In this document: positions 1 to 12,607 of the stretch, piece after piece | How positions within the stretch are numbered: position 1 is the first letter of the stretch | Layout of the letters: every line of letters starts with the position of its first letter | From: Leptoclinus maculatus | Taxonomy: Eukaryota; Chordata; Actinopteri; Perciformes; Stichaeidae | NCBI GenBank assembly: GCA_032191485.1 | Contig: JAVDOI010000003.1 | Location: forward strand, 1,240,001-1,304,000 | Reading direction: 5' to 3' | Length of the DNA stretch: 64,000 nt | Position numbers and translations under genes: made by a program | The notes under the pieces: generated by a model | The model's input: only the letters and a program-made list of their open reading frames with translations | Databases searched by the model: none | Told to the model about the DNA's origin: nothing

Positions 1-455
1 TAACAGTTAAGAATATTAATAAATACAGAAGGGCTCTTTTATTAAAATATTCCTCCAGCTGCTGTGACAGGGGCATCTCTTTAGACCGCAGCATCATCCA
101 GAGGTGTTACATACTACAGAGTTCACAGACAGGCTCGTGCCTCGTGGGCTAAATCATCTCACCTGTTATTGATTGCTATCTGTGTAAGGACGGGAGGAAA
201 CGCATGTTACCAATATCACATAATCATCTGAATGTTTGTATACAAATTTCACATGAAATGTAATGTGAAACTCCATTGAGGAAAATTGTGTTTTACTAAA
301 AGTACAAGCATAAATGCCAATGGACTAATTTGTACTGAATATTGGCGGATAACGATCGGCAGTAAAACTTATACGCGGTTCACACGCGGTCCAAACCATG
401 ATGGGGGATCGATAATGGTCCGTTACACCACTAATATATATATTTTTCATTTGTC

Positions 456-520
<65 letters not shown>

Positions 521-649
521 CACATATATATACATATATATATATACATATATATATACATATATACATATATACACACATATATATATATATATATACA
601 GTATATATACATATATATATACAGTATATATACATATATATATACAGTA

Positions 650-685
<36 letters not shown>

Positions 686-693
686 CACACACA
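456..693. repeat. (TA)n microsatellite with TATACA variants
   Basis: An almost uninterrupted TA dinucleotide tract of about 240 bp is broken by CA and CAGTA interruptions, several of them at regular spacing. It ends in a short CA run. It produces long YIYI-type open frames on both strands that are not genes. Bases 1-455 and 694-1229 on either side show nothing recognisable. Confidence 0.95.
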
Positions 694-1229
694 ATGAATG
701 TCTTACTCATCTAAAGGCCAATCTGCATTGAAAGCACGTTTACATCAGTCACATGATGTCTGACGAAGCATAACTACATTACCCGACTCCAAAAGCACTG
801 AACTTTATAGAACAACGGAGCAGTGATAGTTAATCAGTCATTTACAGAAAAGTCATCGACTGTTTCCTGTCTCTCTCACTCGACAATCGTCAGTCATGAG
901 TAGAGGAAGATCAAATAAAGCTACAGTTGTTGACACTTCTCAAGATGTGATCAATAAAGTCAAACTCAACTTCAGACATAGTTCACGAGGTTCATTTTGT
1001 GTGTGTGGTCGTTGATGTTGACACATGACTGACATCATGTTCACTTGTTAAAGATGTCTAAAGCTATACAGAAACCATGTTAGTGCTTAATGTCTATTGG
1101 ATGGAAGGAACAGTGAGAGATGAGATGATAAGGCCAATCACCATCAAGTTCATTTGTTACAAAGGGTTAATTAGTCATGGAACTACACCAAAGAAGAAGT
1201 TTAAGACCGAAAGAAGAGGTGTCAAAATC

Positions 1230-1501
1230 TAAGAAACGCAGCGTAAAGCAACGGAGCGTAAAACGACAAACATAGAGCAAGATAATGTAAAGCAACACAA
1301 CATAGAGCAACACAACTTAAAGCAATGCAACGTAATGCAGCATACCCAAAGCCATGCAATGTAATGTCAAGCTACGTAACGTGAGGTAACTAAATACAAT
1401 ATAAGGCACAGCAACGTAAAGCAACACAATTTAAATAAACGCAACGCAATGCAGCATAGCCAAAGCAATGCAACGCTATGTAACATAAAGCAGCGCAATA
1501 C
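1230..1501. repeat. Degenerate minisatellite, left half (CAACGTAAAG-like units)
   Basis: This stretch consists of loosely repeated 10-13 bp units of the type AAAGCAACGYAA, AGCAACACAA and AATGCAACGTAA. The same pattern resumes at 2508 after the hAT insertion, so the transposon has split one array in two. The units are too diverged for an exact copy number by eye. Confidence 0.7.
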
Positions 1502-2507
1502 TAGTGCTGGGCGGTATACCGGTTCATCCGGTATACCGGTTTTAATTTCCCGTATGATATTCATTTTTCACACACCACCATACCGGTGCATAGCCGAAAC
1601 AACTGCTGTCGCTCTTCAACAGGCAGCTAAATTGTTCGCCGCTAGGGGCGCTATGGTCGGAGCTAGTTGTCTAAAGTGTATTGAGAGGGACCCCTAGTCA
1701 TGGTTATAACTTTATAACAACAGTCTGCTAACAGCTGGGAGAGGCTCCGTCGCTACAGTAACGTTACATTAAAGAACAGAACAGAGCGATGCAGGATGAA
1801 CAAAGACAGACCGGAGATGCACCAATAGAGTCTGTGCCCAACAGAGGAGCTGTCTCCGCTGTTTGGAAGTGTTTTGGTTTTAAAAAATCCGACGTCCAAA
1901 AGACTATATATTGCAAAGTGTGTCGAGCCACTGTTGTTGCCGCTGGTGGTAACACGAACAACTTACTCCATCACCTCAGCAGAAAACATGTGTTGGAATA
2001 CCAAGAGTGTGTGCGATTACGGTCGTCGGATTCGAGGCCGTCAACCAGTAACGTTAGCGCGAGTGAAACAGAGAAGCCAAAGGGTCAGACATCGCTTGAA
2101 GAGGCATTTGCTCGAGGCGCTGCATATGACAAGAAAAGCAAGCGGTGGAGCGACATTACGAACGCAATAACGATCCAGCTCTGCAAGGACATGGTCCCGC
2201 TACAGACAGTCGAGAAAGACTCAGAGCAATGATTAAAACACTGGATCCAAGGTACGTCTCACCGGGGAGACAATACTTCAGACAAACTGCTATCAAACAT
2301 TATAGGAACAAACGAGCACACCCTCTAGTAACAAAGCCTTTATACATGATGACATTAACATGTTTTTATATTCTATGTCCTGACAGTAGAGTAAGACACT
2401 ATAAACCTATATAAAAACACAGTCAAGGAAAAAATAAATACCGTGAAACCGCCAGAATCTTAAAAGAATACCGTGATACAAATTTTTGGTCATACCGCCC
2501 AGCACTA
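1502..2507 (+). mobile_element. Non-autonomous hAT transposon with 8 bp target duplication
   Basis: The element is 1006 bp. It begins TAGTGCTGGGCGGTAT and ends with the reverse complement of the same 16 bases, so the terminal inverted repeats are perfect over 16 bp. It is flanked on both sides by CGCAATAC (1494-1501 and 2508-2515), the 8 bp target duplication expected of hAT transposases. Inside lies a broken BED-finger transposase reading frame on the plus strand. The catalytic core and dimerisation region are absent, so the copy could only have moved with enzyme supplied in trans. The host sequence is a minisatellite, but the duplication abuts both termini exactly, which argues against chance similarity between array units. 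Confidence 0.9.
1789..2414 (+). pseudogene. hAT transposase remnant with N-terminal BED zinc finger
   Basis: The first frame (1789-2232, 147 codons) has a BED zinc finger at residues 24-68. It shows the aromatic W26 and F29, the ligand pair C42/C45 and the ligand pair H62/H67. A polar linker and a segment ending KDMVPLQTVEKD follow, typical of the region after the finger in ZBED-type hAT transposases. A one-base loss near 2220 shifts the frame. The family motif MIKTLDPRY then continues in another frame (2234 onward) to a stop at 2412-2414. No RNase-H-like catalytic core with its acidic residues is present. The BED finger normally binds transposon ends; here it is a fossil inside the hAT element. 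Confidence 0.8.
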
Positions 2508-2650
2508 CGCAATACAATGCAAAGCAACAGAACTTAAAGCAACGCATCGTAATACAGCATGACCAACGGTACGCAACAGCATGCTGCATAGTGTAAAGCA
2601 ACACAATGCTATGTAAAGCACTGCAAGGTGAAGCAATACGCTGCACCTGC
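2508..2650. repeat. Degenerate minisatellite, right half
   Basis: Units such as AAAGCAACAGAACTT and AAAGCAACGCATCGT continue the array interrupted at 1501. The first 8 bases are the second copy of the hAT target duplication. Confidence 0.65.
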
Positions 2651-5474
2651 AACTCAAAGTTTCCTTCCTGGTAGATCACATTGCACAGTGAACACAGTAT
2701 TTCTACTGTCTACCTCACGATCGTCACAACAGACAGTCAAATGTTTGTCGCTGTGATAACTTTCAGAGTTTTAGAGTTACAAACCACTCATTTCATCATC
2801 CACTGGTACACTACCTTAAACAACAAGCCGGTAGCACACGTTTCTTTTTATTTATTCAGTTGAACTGCCTGCTAAGAGCCCTGTCACAACTATCTGGAAG
2901 GCTGACGGAGCTGGACTAGTGCCGATCAGTTCCGTCTCAGAAACACGTTGTTCTACAGCAAAGACAGGTCACCACACACAGAGTCATCATAACGCTTCTC
3001 CTTCTGAATCATCACTTTATATGTTGCAAAACAGAAACGTGGTATCTCCCTAAAAGCTAGTCCACATGTTTGTGTAACCACTGGTCAATAGTCAGAGGCA
3101 AGTGCTTGTCCTCGTGTCATTGCCCCTGGAACACACACTGTCTGCTTTGCACACTGTCTGAAACTGAATGTGACTGCCTAGTTTTCTGCAAATATCAAAA
3201 GCATTCAAATGTTGGAGGGTCTGTTAACGGCAGCACTATAAACCCTGCTCAAGAGAATAAATACCTCAAATTAAGATCTGCAAACTAAGCACTTCTTTGC
3301 ACACAGCAAATACAAGAGGTTGACTAAACGATGAATGTGATTAGCACAAATAAGCAAAGAGTTCAACATGAGATAAAAGCTACGGTTACATCAGAGCAAT
3401 CTCTCAGAGTATTGTAATGCTTTATTGCATTCTATTAGTGTGGGTGTACTGAAAGATACAGCGTAATGCTTCAGAAGAGATTTAAGGATATCTCCATTGT
3501 AGCATCAAAGACATGTTAACATGTCAGGTGATGCTGCGTGAGAAAGACCGAAATGGTATTAATAATTCAGAGCTGAAATGGTAGCAGCTAAAAAATGTGG
3601 ATGTCCAATTCCAAGGTGGAGTTCATGAAAAGTTAGGATGTAGTAAAAAATATAAAGTAAAGGATATGACCCCAAAAAGAGATGATTCATGATTTAATGC
3701 CCAAATTCACAGATCATGAGATTCTGCACCAAAGTAACAGCTAATACAGTTGTTACCAAGCTGTTCCCCTATCAATGTACCGACTTTAGGGGGTGTTCAC
3801 GTTCATTTTCCCAGTCGGGAACTCATTTTTTCAGATACCTTCGACATCGCGTGACTGCAGCACAATGCCTATAGCATTTTACACGGCATGAATTAGCCTA
3901 ACGGCTAGCAGACTTGTCCTTAATCCCAGCTTTTCTACTCTCACTTGGTTTAAAGTCACTTCATCTCCCAACGGAACACCACGGTTGAATTTTAGCCTGC
4001 AGGCATGTTTTTTCAGCCCAACATTGCAGCCGTTAGTTAGTTAGCAGCTAATACTGGTAGCGAGGGTAATAAGTTAGAGGACTGATGAGGCAATGGTAGG
4101 GGAAACACTGAACTACAAACACTTATGATTTCCAATGAGGTTAGACGACACACCATGTTAAATACTTACATAAACTTACGTTTTATTATAATTGTCACAT
4201 ATACGCAGGTACATGCATGAAATCTGACCTCTTCATTGAACCCATTATAAGCATTGGGATCAGTGTGCTGCTGTGAAGCATCCTGGGAGAAACTTTTTGG
4301 GCATGTGGACAGGAGGAGCGGGGGTTTAACCACCAACCTCTGATCCACAGCCACCCCTTTATAACCCGAACACCAACTGTTCTATTCTCTTTTGTAAACA
4401 TGGACAAATATACACAATAGAGTCCTTGCAGGGGATGAGGGGGGGGCAACATAACATGTAGCAGCACACTTGTTTGACATGAGTCCCAGCTAACTTAAGT
4501 TAAGGTCTCTCTTCAGCTCCTCCCTCCTCACCAACATATGGATTTCCTGTACCTGGGACGATGCCATGGACTCTACATCTATGTGGTTAAATAAACTAAG
4601 TGTGTGGAGAACACAGAGATCTTCTGAGCTCCTTGACTGCAGGCACAGCCCTACAACACAAAGGGATAATGGGTCTCTGATCCTTCAGATCAAATCACAG
4701 AGACGGCCTTTGAGAAAGCTCTGAATTGTTTAACTGCACTGAGAGCTCCACACAATCCGCCACGGGCTGTCATCCAGAATCAAACGTCATCCACATTCCA
4801 GCAGATTACACCAACCATGACTTCCATTACCTGATAAACTCACACACCACCTGAGGATAAGGCAACCAGGACAAATAAATAAAGCTCGAAGGTAAAACTG
4901 CAGCTCTTCCTTTGAAAGAGAGAAAAACATGACGGCAGAAAAGCTTTTCTGACTGCGGGGGGGTTAAACATCAGGACAGAGAGTATACCTGCAGCTCAGG
5001 TTGAACCGGTGGAAAAATGAAAAGCAATCCCTGGTGGGTGGCTGTTTTTTTGTAGAGTGAAGGCCCCCGGGGGCCACAGGTCAACCTGAGCGCAGCGTCA
5101 CTTAGAAACACTGCCTGGTGAGGCACACGGCCTCGGTTATAAACGTTAAATATGACATTGATAAATAATCAAAACTATTCATTTGCAAACAGATCTAAAA
5201 ATACATTTAATAAAATCATGGCCTAGCTGTTTTCAGGTAGGCTTCTAGAAAGCACGTCATCATCATGGAGGGATTTTCAGATGAAGCAGAAACAGCACAG
5301 TGTGCTTATGAGGAGAGAGCTCAGTGTTTCCTCCTCTGATGAAGAGCAGTGAACAGTCACTTCTCTACACTCTCATTCATGCCAAAGCAGCTGAGTGAGC
5401 AATAACATAAAGCACAGAAGACTATGGGACAGCTAGATTTTGTCTTAAAATATGATGACTTTATTCTATTTGAA
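2651..5474. other. No gene or recognisable repeat
   Basis: Mixed-composition sequence with frequent stops in all frames. I see no exon-like segment, no tandem array and no terminal-repeat structure. Confidence 0.5.
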
Positions 5475-5730
5475 CTAAATGGTAAATGGACTGTACTTGT
5501 ATTTCACTTTTCTGGTCTCCCGACGACTCAAAGCTCTTTAACACTACATGTCATCATTCACCCATTCACACCCATTCATACTCTGATGGCAGGAGCTACC
5601 ATGGAAGGTGCCACCTGCCCATCAGGACTATCTAACATTCACACACTGATGGCACCGCCCTTGGGAGCAATCGAACCGCCGATCTTCTGATTGAAGGATG
5701 ACTCTCTACCATTGAGCCACCGTTGCCCCT
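5475..5730 (-). mobile_element. tRNA-derived SINE, minus strand
   Basis: Read on the minus strand from 5729, the element starts with a tRNA-like head. A box A like TGGCTCAATGGT lies at plus 5708-5719 and a box B like GGTTCGATTGC at plus 5667-5677. A body and a tail segment ending in a GTACAGTCCATTTACC motif follow, shared with common fish retroposons. The body motif (TGATGGGCAGGTGG, TGAATGATGACATGTAG) recurs at 35076-35285. The head bases at 5671-5686 are identical to those of the SINE at 48521-48536. The box B last position deviates from consensus. Confidence 0.75.
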
Positions 5731-5734
5731 ATGG

Positions 5735-6065
5735 TTTACTACAATTTTATTGTTGTAATATTATGATTTTTTCGTGAAATATTCAGACTTCATTCTGATT
5801 CAACTACGACTGTATTCTCGTAATATTGGGTATTTTTTCTAGAAATATTACTATATTCTCACTAAATTACAATTTTATAAACGAAATATTACGACTTTTT
5901 CATGATGTATAATGACTTTATTTTCGTTGAATTACGACTTTATTCTCGTAATATTGCGACTTCCTCAAGAAATACTATTACTATATTCTCATGAAATTAC
6001 GACTTAATTCTAATATTTTGGCTTTTTTGTGGAATATTTGACTTTATTCTCATTAAATTACAGTA
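5735..6065. repeat. Degenerate AT-rich tandem repeat
   Basis: Units of roughly 20 bp of the form TTACGACTTTATTCTCGTAA recur with many substitutions. Each unit is partly palindromic because TTACGA and TCGTAA are complementary. It adjoins the SINE head on the left. The following stretch 6066-7567 shows nothing recognisable. Confidence 0.65.
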
Positions 6066-7567
6066 TTCTAGAAATGTCAGAGAACACAGATATGTGAGAT
6101 ATGTTTTGAAAGTGAGAAAGTTTTGAACGTGAGCAAAACCCTTACTGAAACACTTATGAGTTATTAAAGTCCAGGTGTTTATACATAAAATAAATTAATG
6201 AATGTATCATTGAGGTGAATGGAGCCACGTTTATTTAAAGAAGTTGCTTCCTCAAACAAAAGACACAGAAGAGGAGGGAATAGTTAATAATGACTCAGCA
6301 GAGATAACATTAAATGAGAAAGGTTGATAAACAGGAGAGTAAATAAATAAATATATACATTTTTTAAAGCAATACAGAAAGAGCCTTAGATTAGACATTT
6401 CCGCCCTAAACTAGAGCATACAAATTCCCCAGAATGCAGGAAATGAACTGTTTGATGCTCAAAATTTCCTGTGGGAGGACATCCACATTACCATGTGCTC
6501 CCCCCGATATTGAAATGAAAGCTACGCCCACCGGGCCCCTCTGGTCTAAGCCTCCAGCCCTTCTTGGATATTTGTTCTAGCGCCAGCAGTGGAACCACCT
6601 GCATCTCATAAAAAACAGCCTTCTTGCCAAATCACAGACTGGAGAGAAAGCGTGAGCTAACCCCGGCTTACATCACCAACAGTTATCTCACAACATAGCC
6701 ACTGACCTTTTAAAAAGGGACGAGGTATTTTTAGATGCACGGCTTCATGAAAGGAGCACTTTTCAGGCTCCTTTCTGAGCACATCCAAAAGTAAAGACAG
6801 TGGGAGTGAGTTACAGCTGCTCTCTGCAAGAGCAATTCATGTCAGAATTCACTTAAACAAAATAAAACATTCAGACTGTTTGCCCACATTAAATCCTAAT
6901 GTTTGGTAACAGTATGTATAAACGCAATCATTTACAATAACTCATACAAATTGTGAAAAATGTGGCATTGATCATTTCTCAGAGGACACGGTTACATTAT
7001 GTCTTCACTCTGCTTGTGTTGTCTAACTATCATTTTAAACCTTAAGCTTTTCACTTTATTGTCATATGCGACAAAAAGACAAAATCCTTACAAATAGGAA
7101 GTTCAATCAGAGAACGTTTGATATTTTGGCCTGAAAAATGACTGAAACAATTAATTAACAAAATAGTTGCAGATCAATTGACGGAGTAATTAATGTATTG
7201 TGGCTGACAATATAGTGAAAAAAATATTTTCCTATTGCAAAACGTTTTCTATAGTATAGTACACACCATGATTAAAGATGACCCGAGTCGAGCCGGTCCT
7301 AGGGGTCGGTAACAGGGCACATCTGGAGTTATTTTAATGAAAATAAAGCTGATCAAATGCTGGCCCTTTCTTTACCGTCCTCCAAGCTCGGACTGACCAT
7401 CAGGAGGACCAGCCAGCTGATTGGCCCGGAGTGTCAGGCCAGTGTTAAAAATGAAATAGAACCACTACAAGTTACGTTACAAGACAGGACGGGCCACGGC
7501 TAGCTGGTTAGCATGCTAATATCAGTAGATATCTATGCAACACATAGACGTCTTTGACCTAATGTAA

Positions 7568-8165
7568 ATCATAAACTGTATATAAGAAGCGGATGTAGTC
7601 GCCGTGACGTCACCCATTGGTTTGTGAACTGCGGTTTTGAAGCCTCGAGTTTGGCATTTTGGCTGCCGCCATCTTGGATTTTTTTGCAACCAGTGAACGG
7701 AAGTGACCGTATTTAGAGGAATGATGTAGAGACGCCGTTTACGGTTCTGATAGCTACCTGTCAATCACCGTGTAGCCCCGCCATAAAGCATATCCTGCTT
7801 TACGGTCTGTTTGACTCTAAATGGACCATAATTTACTAAATGAACATCATGCTGTATTGAAGAAGACTTGAAACTAGAGATTGAGACCATAAACTCATGT
7901 TTACAATGTTTACTGAGGTAATAAATTAAGAGAGAAGTAGAGTCATTTTCTCATAGACTTCTATACAACCAGAGGAGTCGCCCCCTGGTGGTCAGTAGAG
8001 AGAATGCAGCTTTAAGACATGAAGCATTGGCTTCACTTTTCAGAACCGGGGGTTGCCGCCTGGCTTTAACACTGTAACCTCTTCACATTCTGTTCATAAC
8101 ATTAATACATTTTTTTAAATATTTGAAACAAAAATTCTGACCACATCTTACACACTGCACCTTTA
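7568..8165. repeat. Dispersed repeat family A, copy 1
   Basis: About 500 bp (7568-8066) match the interval 53644-54150 nearly base for base. They include the motifs GACGTCAC, GCCATCTTGGATT, GACTCTAAATGGACC and GAGTCGCCCCCTGGTGGTCA. A third partial copy is at 11492-11763. A further segment to 8165 ends in CTTACACACTGCACCTTTAA, a typical MITE-like terminus. No open frame is conserved between copies, so the family is probably a non-autonomous DNA transposon; I cannot fix both ends. Confidence 0.75.
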
Positions 8166-8169
8166 AATC

Positions 8170-10690
8170 AGAGTATGGCATCTTCCCTTGTATTGGTATA
8201 TGTACTTATAGCCTTTAACCCCATCCAATGTTCCCCATTAATAATTGAGGTTGACTGTATGTTTGCTACCTGGCACTTAGTCACCTTTTGTGTGTTTGCT
8301 AACTACTTACATTAGCCAACAGCAGGATTAACATCATGAATGTTCCTGTCAGTCCAGCTGTTGTAGTCAGCTCTGTTCAGCTCAAAGTGATGTTGAAAGA
8401 TTATGAGGAGTATGTTTGATACACGGTCTCTACCCTCTGAATTCAATAACTCACTATGACATAAATCAAAGACAGACACTGTGTAAGATGAAAGCAGGTA
8501 AGAGCTTATGTTATGAGCTTGTTATGTGAGATGTGCTCCCTGATTCCCATTATTTTAGAGGCAGCGTACCTGTAGAAGACGGAACTGTCCTCTGTCTCCA
8601 TTTTCCTCTCAACTATCTCATGAAAGATTCTGCACAGATGAGCACAATAAAATCACTCATGCAACCGTCCAATCGCTGCAGGAACGAGGCAAACCATGAA
8701 GGGACGGCCTGTTAAGGATAAGGATACCTTCAACATATCTCCGCGGCATTATCCCCTCTACTGATCTTTCATCGCCTCCTCCACAGAAACCAGGTGCTTA
8801 CTCATCGTCTGTGTGTTCATCATGTGGCCTGTCAGCCCACACTTCCACACACCTACACTGAGACACACTGTATAATTTACTCTTCAGTTTCAGCTCAGAG
8901 GAGGGATGTTATACAATCTGAATACTGTATTCCAAAACACACGATAGAGCTCCTAATGCAGCCACTGGTTTCCATTCATTAAACCCTGTGTTTCAAAATC
9001 CACTTAAAGAAGCTTGAGTGGGCTGCAGCACATTCAAGTCAGCTTACATCGCTGGTAGTTGACAGCTAGTCGTTAATAGGGACAGAAGCAGCTTTAACAT
9101 TAGTGAAGTTTAGATTTCATATAGCAACACAGACTCACTCGTAACTTGTCAAATACCGTTGCTTGGTCAGTGTTCCTACTCTTTTGGTTGTCAGGGACAG
9201 TGTGTCAGTTTGTACTTGTTACATGCATAGTACCTTTTCAAAATAAACATCTGTGTTCACAGTAAACGTACAGTTTCTGCTGGTTACGTGCATACAGTCT
9301 CTTTTCAAAATAAACTTGGAACGTAGGTTAACTTAGTGTTTAGGTTTACCTGGTTAGATTTAGGCAACAGAACTTTTAGGTTAGGTTTTACGATAAGATC
9401 CTGGTTTGGGTTAATAAAAGCATGTTTGTTTCGTTACATAACTGGCGTAGCGGAACGGAATTATGCTCGGAATAACAAAATTACAGTAAAATATGTCACT
9501 GTTTTCCTGGTTTCACATGGGACATGAACAGCGGTCTACTGGGGTGAAAGTCCTGTGTTCGTATGACTTGTCCAAACTACCCTCCCATTTTTAAACTCTT
9601 TATACTACGCCAATTGCACTGAGCATCTAATACTGACATGTATGGGTTGACATTGGAAGTAGTTGAAAGGTGCGTCTCCTACAGACGCGAATGGGTGCCC
9701 TGGTGCGTCAGCCACTTTTTGACAAGTTGGGAGAGAGAACAGGTTGTTTACAGAGAAAGAGGGAAGAGTGTGTTATTAATCGTTCATCATACATTGTCAG
9801 GGAACAAGACCAAGAGTCTACACTACAGCCATGCTAGCGGCGCAGTGAGGCTGAACTAAGACAGTGGCTCTTTGAGCTAATTGCTAACATTAGCTTGCGA
9901 ACATGATCACAATGACAACGCCAATGTGCTCGCAATGACAATGCTAACGTTCAGATTTCTACCATGTGTTAGCAGTAGCTAGTTAGCACAAAGTGCAGGA
10001 GGCTGATGGGAATGTCATTAGCTTGGTCGTTAACATTGGCTGACAGATATGTATGTATGTGCATGTGTTGAATTTCGTTGGCAATGAGAGTGACTGAGTG
10101 ATTGTGAGTCAGTGACTTGTGTTGTGAATGTTGGGGACTGACAGTGTGTGTGAAAAAGATGAATGGATGCTTTAATAACTCTTTGAGAATAAATGGATAC
10201 GGATGGAATGGAAGAAAAAAGAACCAATGACAGAAAGAATAAGACTATAAAACTATACTGAAGTTGGTGAAATGTGTCATCGTAAAAACACAATGAATCA
10301 AAAGGTGTATTTGACCTCTTACTGAGAGTCTCCAGCCTGTCATTAAATTAGTCCATGAAGTTCTTCTGTTGGTTTGACCTCAACCTGTGGAGCAATCTCT
10401 GCTAGTGAGCCTAAAAGAGAGCAGGATCAGAGGCTGTAAGAGCTTCTGACAGACTTCTTTCTCTCTGCACTAAAACATCAGCAGAGAGGAACCACAGCTA
10501 CTTTGTCTATGCAAATAAAGGCTCCATATGAAGTCTGGAACAAAAACAAAAAAAGTCTGCTGCAGTGCTTTGCATAGAATCATTTGAATTGTTCTGTGTA
10601 CAGAATGTACTATATGTTTGTACACCTTTGTAGAAACTAATCCTTTAATAACACCTGAACACATTCTTTCTTTAACTGGTGGTTAGTGCT
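8170..10690. other. No gene recognised
   Basis: Mixed sequence without exon-like conservation. Around 9880-10020 there are several GCTAACATTAGC-type words, common in fish intergenic DNA, but no defined element. The short open frames here have no recognisable motif. Confidence 0.5.
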
Positions 10691-10694
10691 ACTC

Positions 10695-11420
10695 AGTGGC
10701 GGGCCGTGCATTTTATACCTGGGCCTTCACTGCTGTCCTGTAGCTGAAACACAGCTACGGTTATTATTTGTTTTGTGTAAAAATGAAGCCAACACCTGTA
10801 AATACACTAACTGCAGAGAATACGCTGAGAGTGCGTCTCCTCTGCTCTGACTGCAGCGCAAGGCTTCTGTGAGAGTACCCTGTGAGTGCTTTTGGGCGGC
10901 GGAGGGGCTCACGGCAGCACCCGCTGCTCGTTCACGACAGTAACTGTAGAACGTACGTGTTTTAACGTCATCGAGTCAAAACACCAATAAGTCTCCAATA
11001 ACACCAGAACAAGTCTCTAGATTTGTCGCTAGTAGCTTTTGACAAATAAAGTCTCCATGAGGGTTTGGAAAGTCGATAGATTTAGCGAGAAAGTCGCCAA
11101 GTTGCCAACACTGGCACCGGCTAAATGTGTCCCCAGAGCAACATAGGACGTAACAATGGTTCCTATCACATATTAAACCAAACAAAAATCCATCTTCATA
11201 AAAACAAGTTGTACAAATAATAATATATAAACAAGCATATTAAAGCTACTGCAGATGTAAAAACAAACACATTTAACTTACCAGAGCTGCTGTTCACTAT
11301 TTAAAGACACAGTCCATCCTCCTTTCTTTGTTAATAAAGAGTTTAATCTCACGGTTGTTCAGTACATCCGTGTGTTTTAGTTCCAGTAAGAAGTCCTTCT
11401 GGATTCATGGACGCCAGTGA
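10695..11420 (+). mobile_element. hAT-like transposon fragment, 5' end
   Basis: The sequence beginning CAGTGGCGGGCCGTGCATTT at 10695 has the form of a hAT left terminus seen repeatedly in fish genomes. It runs into internal sequence with the repeated wording GTCGCTAG and TAGCGAGAAAGTCGCCAA (10976-11115). No matching right terminus was found. The BED-finger fragment at 11812-11952 lies about 400 bp further on and could belong to the same element, split by repeat A copy 2. Assignment rests on terminal-motif recognition only. Confidence 0.45.
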
Positions 11421-11491
11421 AGACAGTGGAGCCTCCCCAGTTGTATTTCTTGAATACGTTTTAATGCGTTTGAGGCTGAAAATGTCCGCGG

Positions 11492-11763
11492 GAGTGAACG
11501 GGAGTGACCATATTTGGACTGAGGAAGAGTGACACTCTGGTAGCTATCTGTCAATCAAAACGTAGCCCTGCCCTAAAGCATACCCTCCTTTATGGTCTAT
11601 TTGACTCTAAATGGACCATAATTTACTAAATGAACATCATGCTGTATTGAAGAAGACTTGAAAGTAGAGATTGAGACCATAAACCTTTTTTTCATTAGAG
11701 AGAATGCAGGTTTAAGACACTTCTCCATTGACTTCACTTGTCAGAACCGGAGGTTGCTGCCTG
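11492..11763. repeat. Dispersed repeat family A, copy 2 (partial)
   Basis: This segment matches copy 1 from the GGGAGTGACC segment through TGGACCATAATTTACTAAAT to GGTTGCTGCCTGG. It lacks the first 80 bp and an internal block after ACCATAAACC. It lies between two hAT-like pieces. Confidence 0.7.
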
Positions 11764-11811
11764 GTAAATACCGAATGGAACTGGCCGTCAAGTTCCTGTA
11801 GTGCGCAGTAA

Positions 11812-11952
11812 GAGTTTTCTTCAGCGTCCGACATCGAGCGAACCACTGTCCGCTGTAAAGTTTGTCTAAAGTCTGTGGCAACTACAACCAGCAGCATGAC
11901 TAATTTATTCCAGCATCTCAAACAGAGGCACGCAAGACAATGGCAGCCCTGA
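11812..11952 (+). pseudogene. BED zinc-finger fragment of a hAT transposase
   Basis: A 46-codon open frame on the plus strand encodes one BED-type finger. The ligand cysteines are in the sequence RCKVCLK, and the ligand histidines are in FQHLKQRHARQW about 17 residues later. A stop follows two residues after the final tryptophan. There is no start codon and no transposase core, and the following 250 bp are decayed. The finger differs clearly from the one in the 1502-2507 element, so it comes from another hAT lineage. Confidence 0.7.
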
Positions 11953-12574
11953 AACTCCCGCTAAAACGCAGCTAACCTCAGCGAAACCTGTTTTTATTGT
12001 ATCCCATATGAGAGGAGGTGAGCTGGTTCCCTGTCAGCTACAACATCAATGCAGAGAAAGTTGTGTTTGAGACGAGGACAGTGTGATAGAGTTGCTCCAA
12101 CGCTGAGTGGGACGTGGATTGAAAAACAGCCAACATGCTAACGCGCTGTAATCTGGCCAAGAATTATGTCTCTATCACAAGTGGAGTTTAGTATGTTTGT
12201 GCTCTCAAGAGGCATCTTTTAGTTTGAAAAGACAAGATTGGTGGAAGTTAAGTTTGCACTTTATTAATCATTTTTTGTTTGCTTTTGTTAATTATATTTA
12301 TTGTTAAAATTAAATAAAAATCTATTTGAATAAAATGTCTTTTGTAGGCCTAGTTTGTTTTTAAGGAAAAAAATGTGAGTAAAGCCATAAATGGGGTATG
12401 GTGTGGGATTTACAGGACCTAGTTTGGGAGTGACAGCTTCATTAATCATTAGGATGTTTGGTGATGGGCTAGGGTTGCAGTATACCAGCATCTTCTCACA
12501 GCGCTGTATTTGAAAGCATCCTTGGAGCGTGCAAAATGGTATTTCATTTGTAGCACACTGCAGTATTCTGCCAC

Positions 12575-12575
<1 letters not shown>

Positions 12576-12605
<30 letters not shown>
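12576..12605. repeat. (TG)15 microsatellite
   Basis: A pure TG run of about 30 bp. The surrounding interval 11953-13570 shows no gene or other repeat apart from a G10 run at about 12859. Confidence 0.95.

Positions 12606-12607
<2 letters not shown>

Noticed and set aside
447..714. Open frames rich in YI
   Set aside because: Translations of the (TA)n microsatellite.
5667..5729. Apparent tRNA gene on the minus strand
   Set aside because: Box A and box B are present but the flanks are a SINE body, and box B is imperfect. It is the SINE head, not a tRNA gene; the same applies to 48518-48577.
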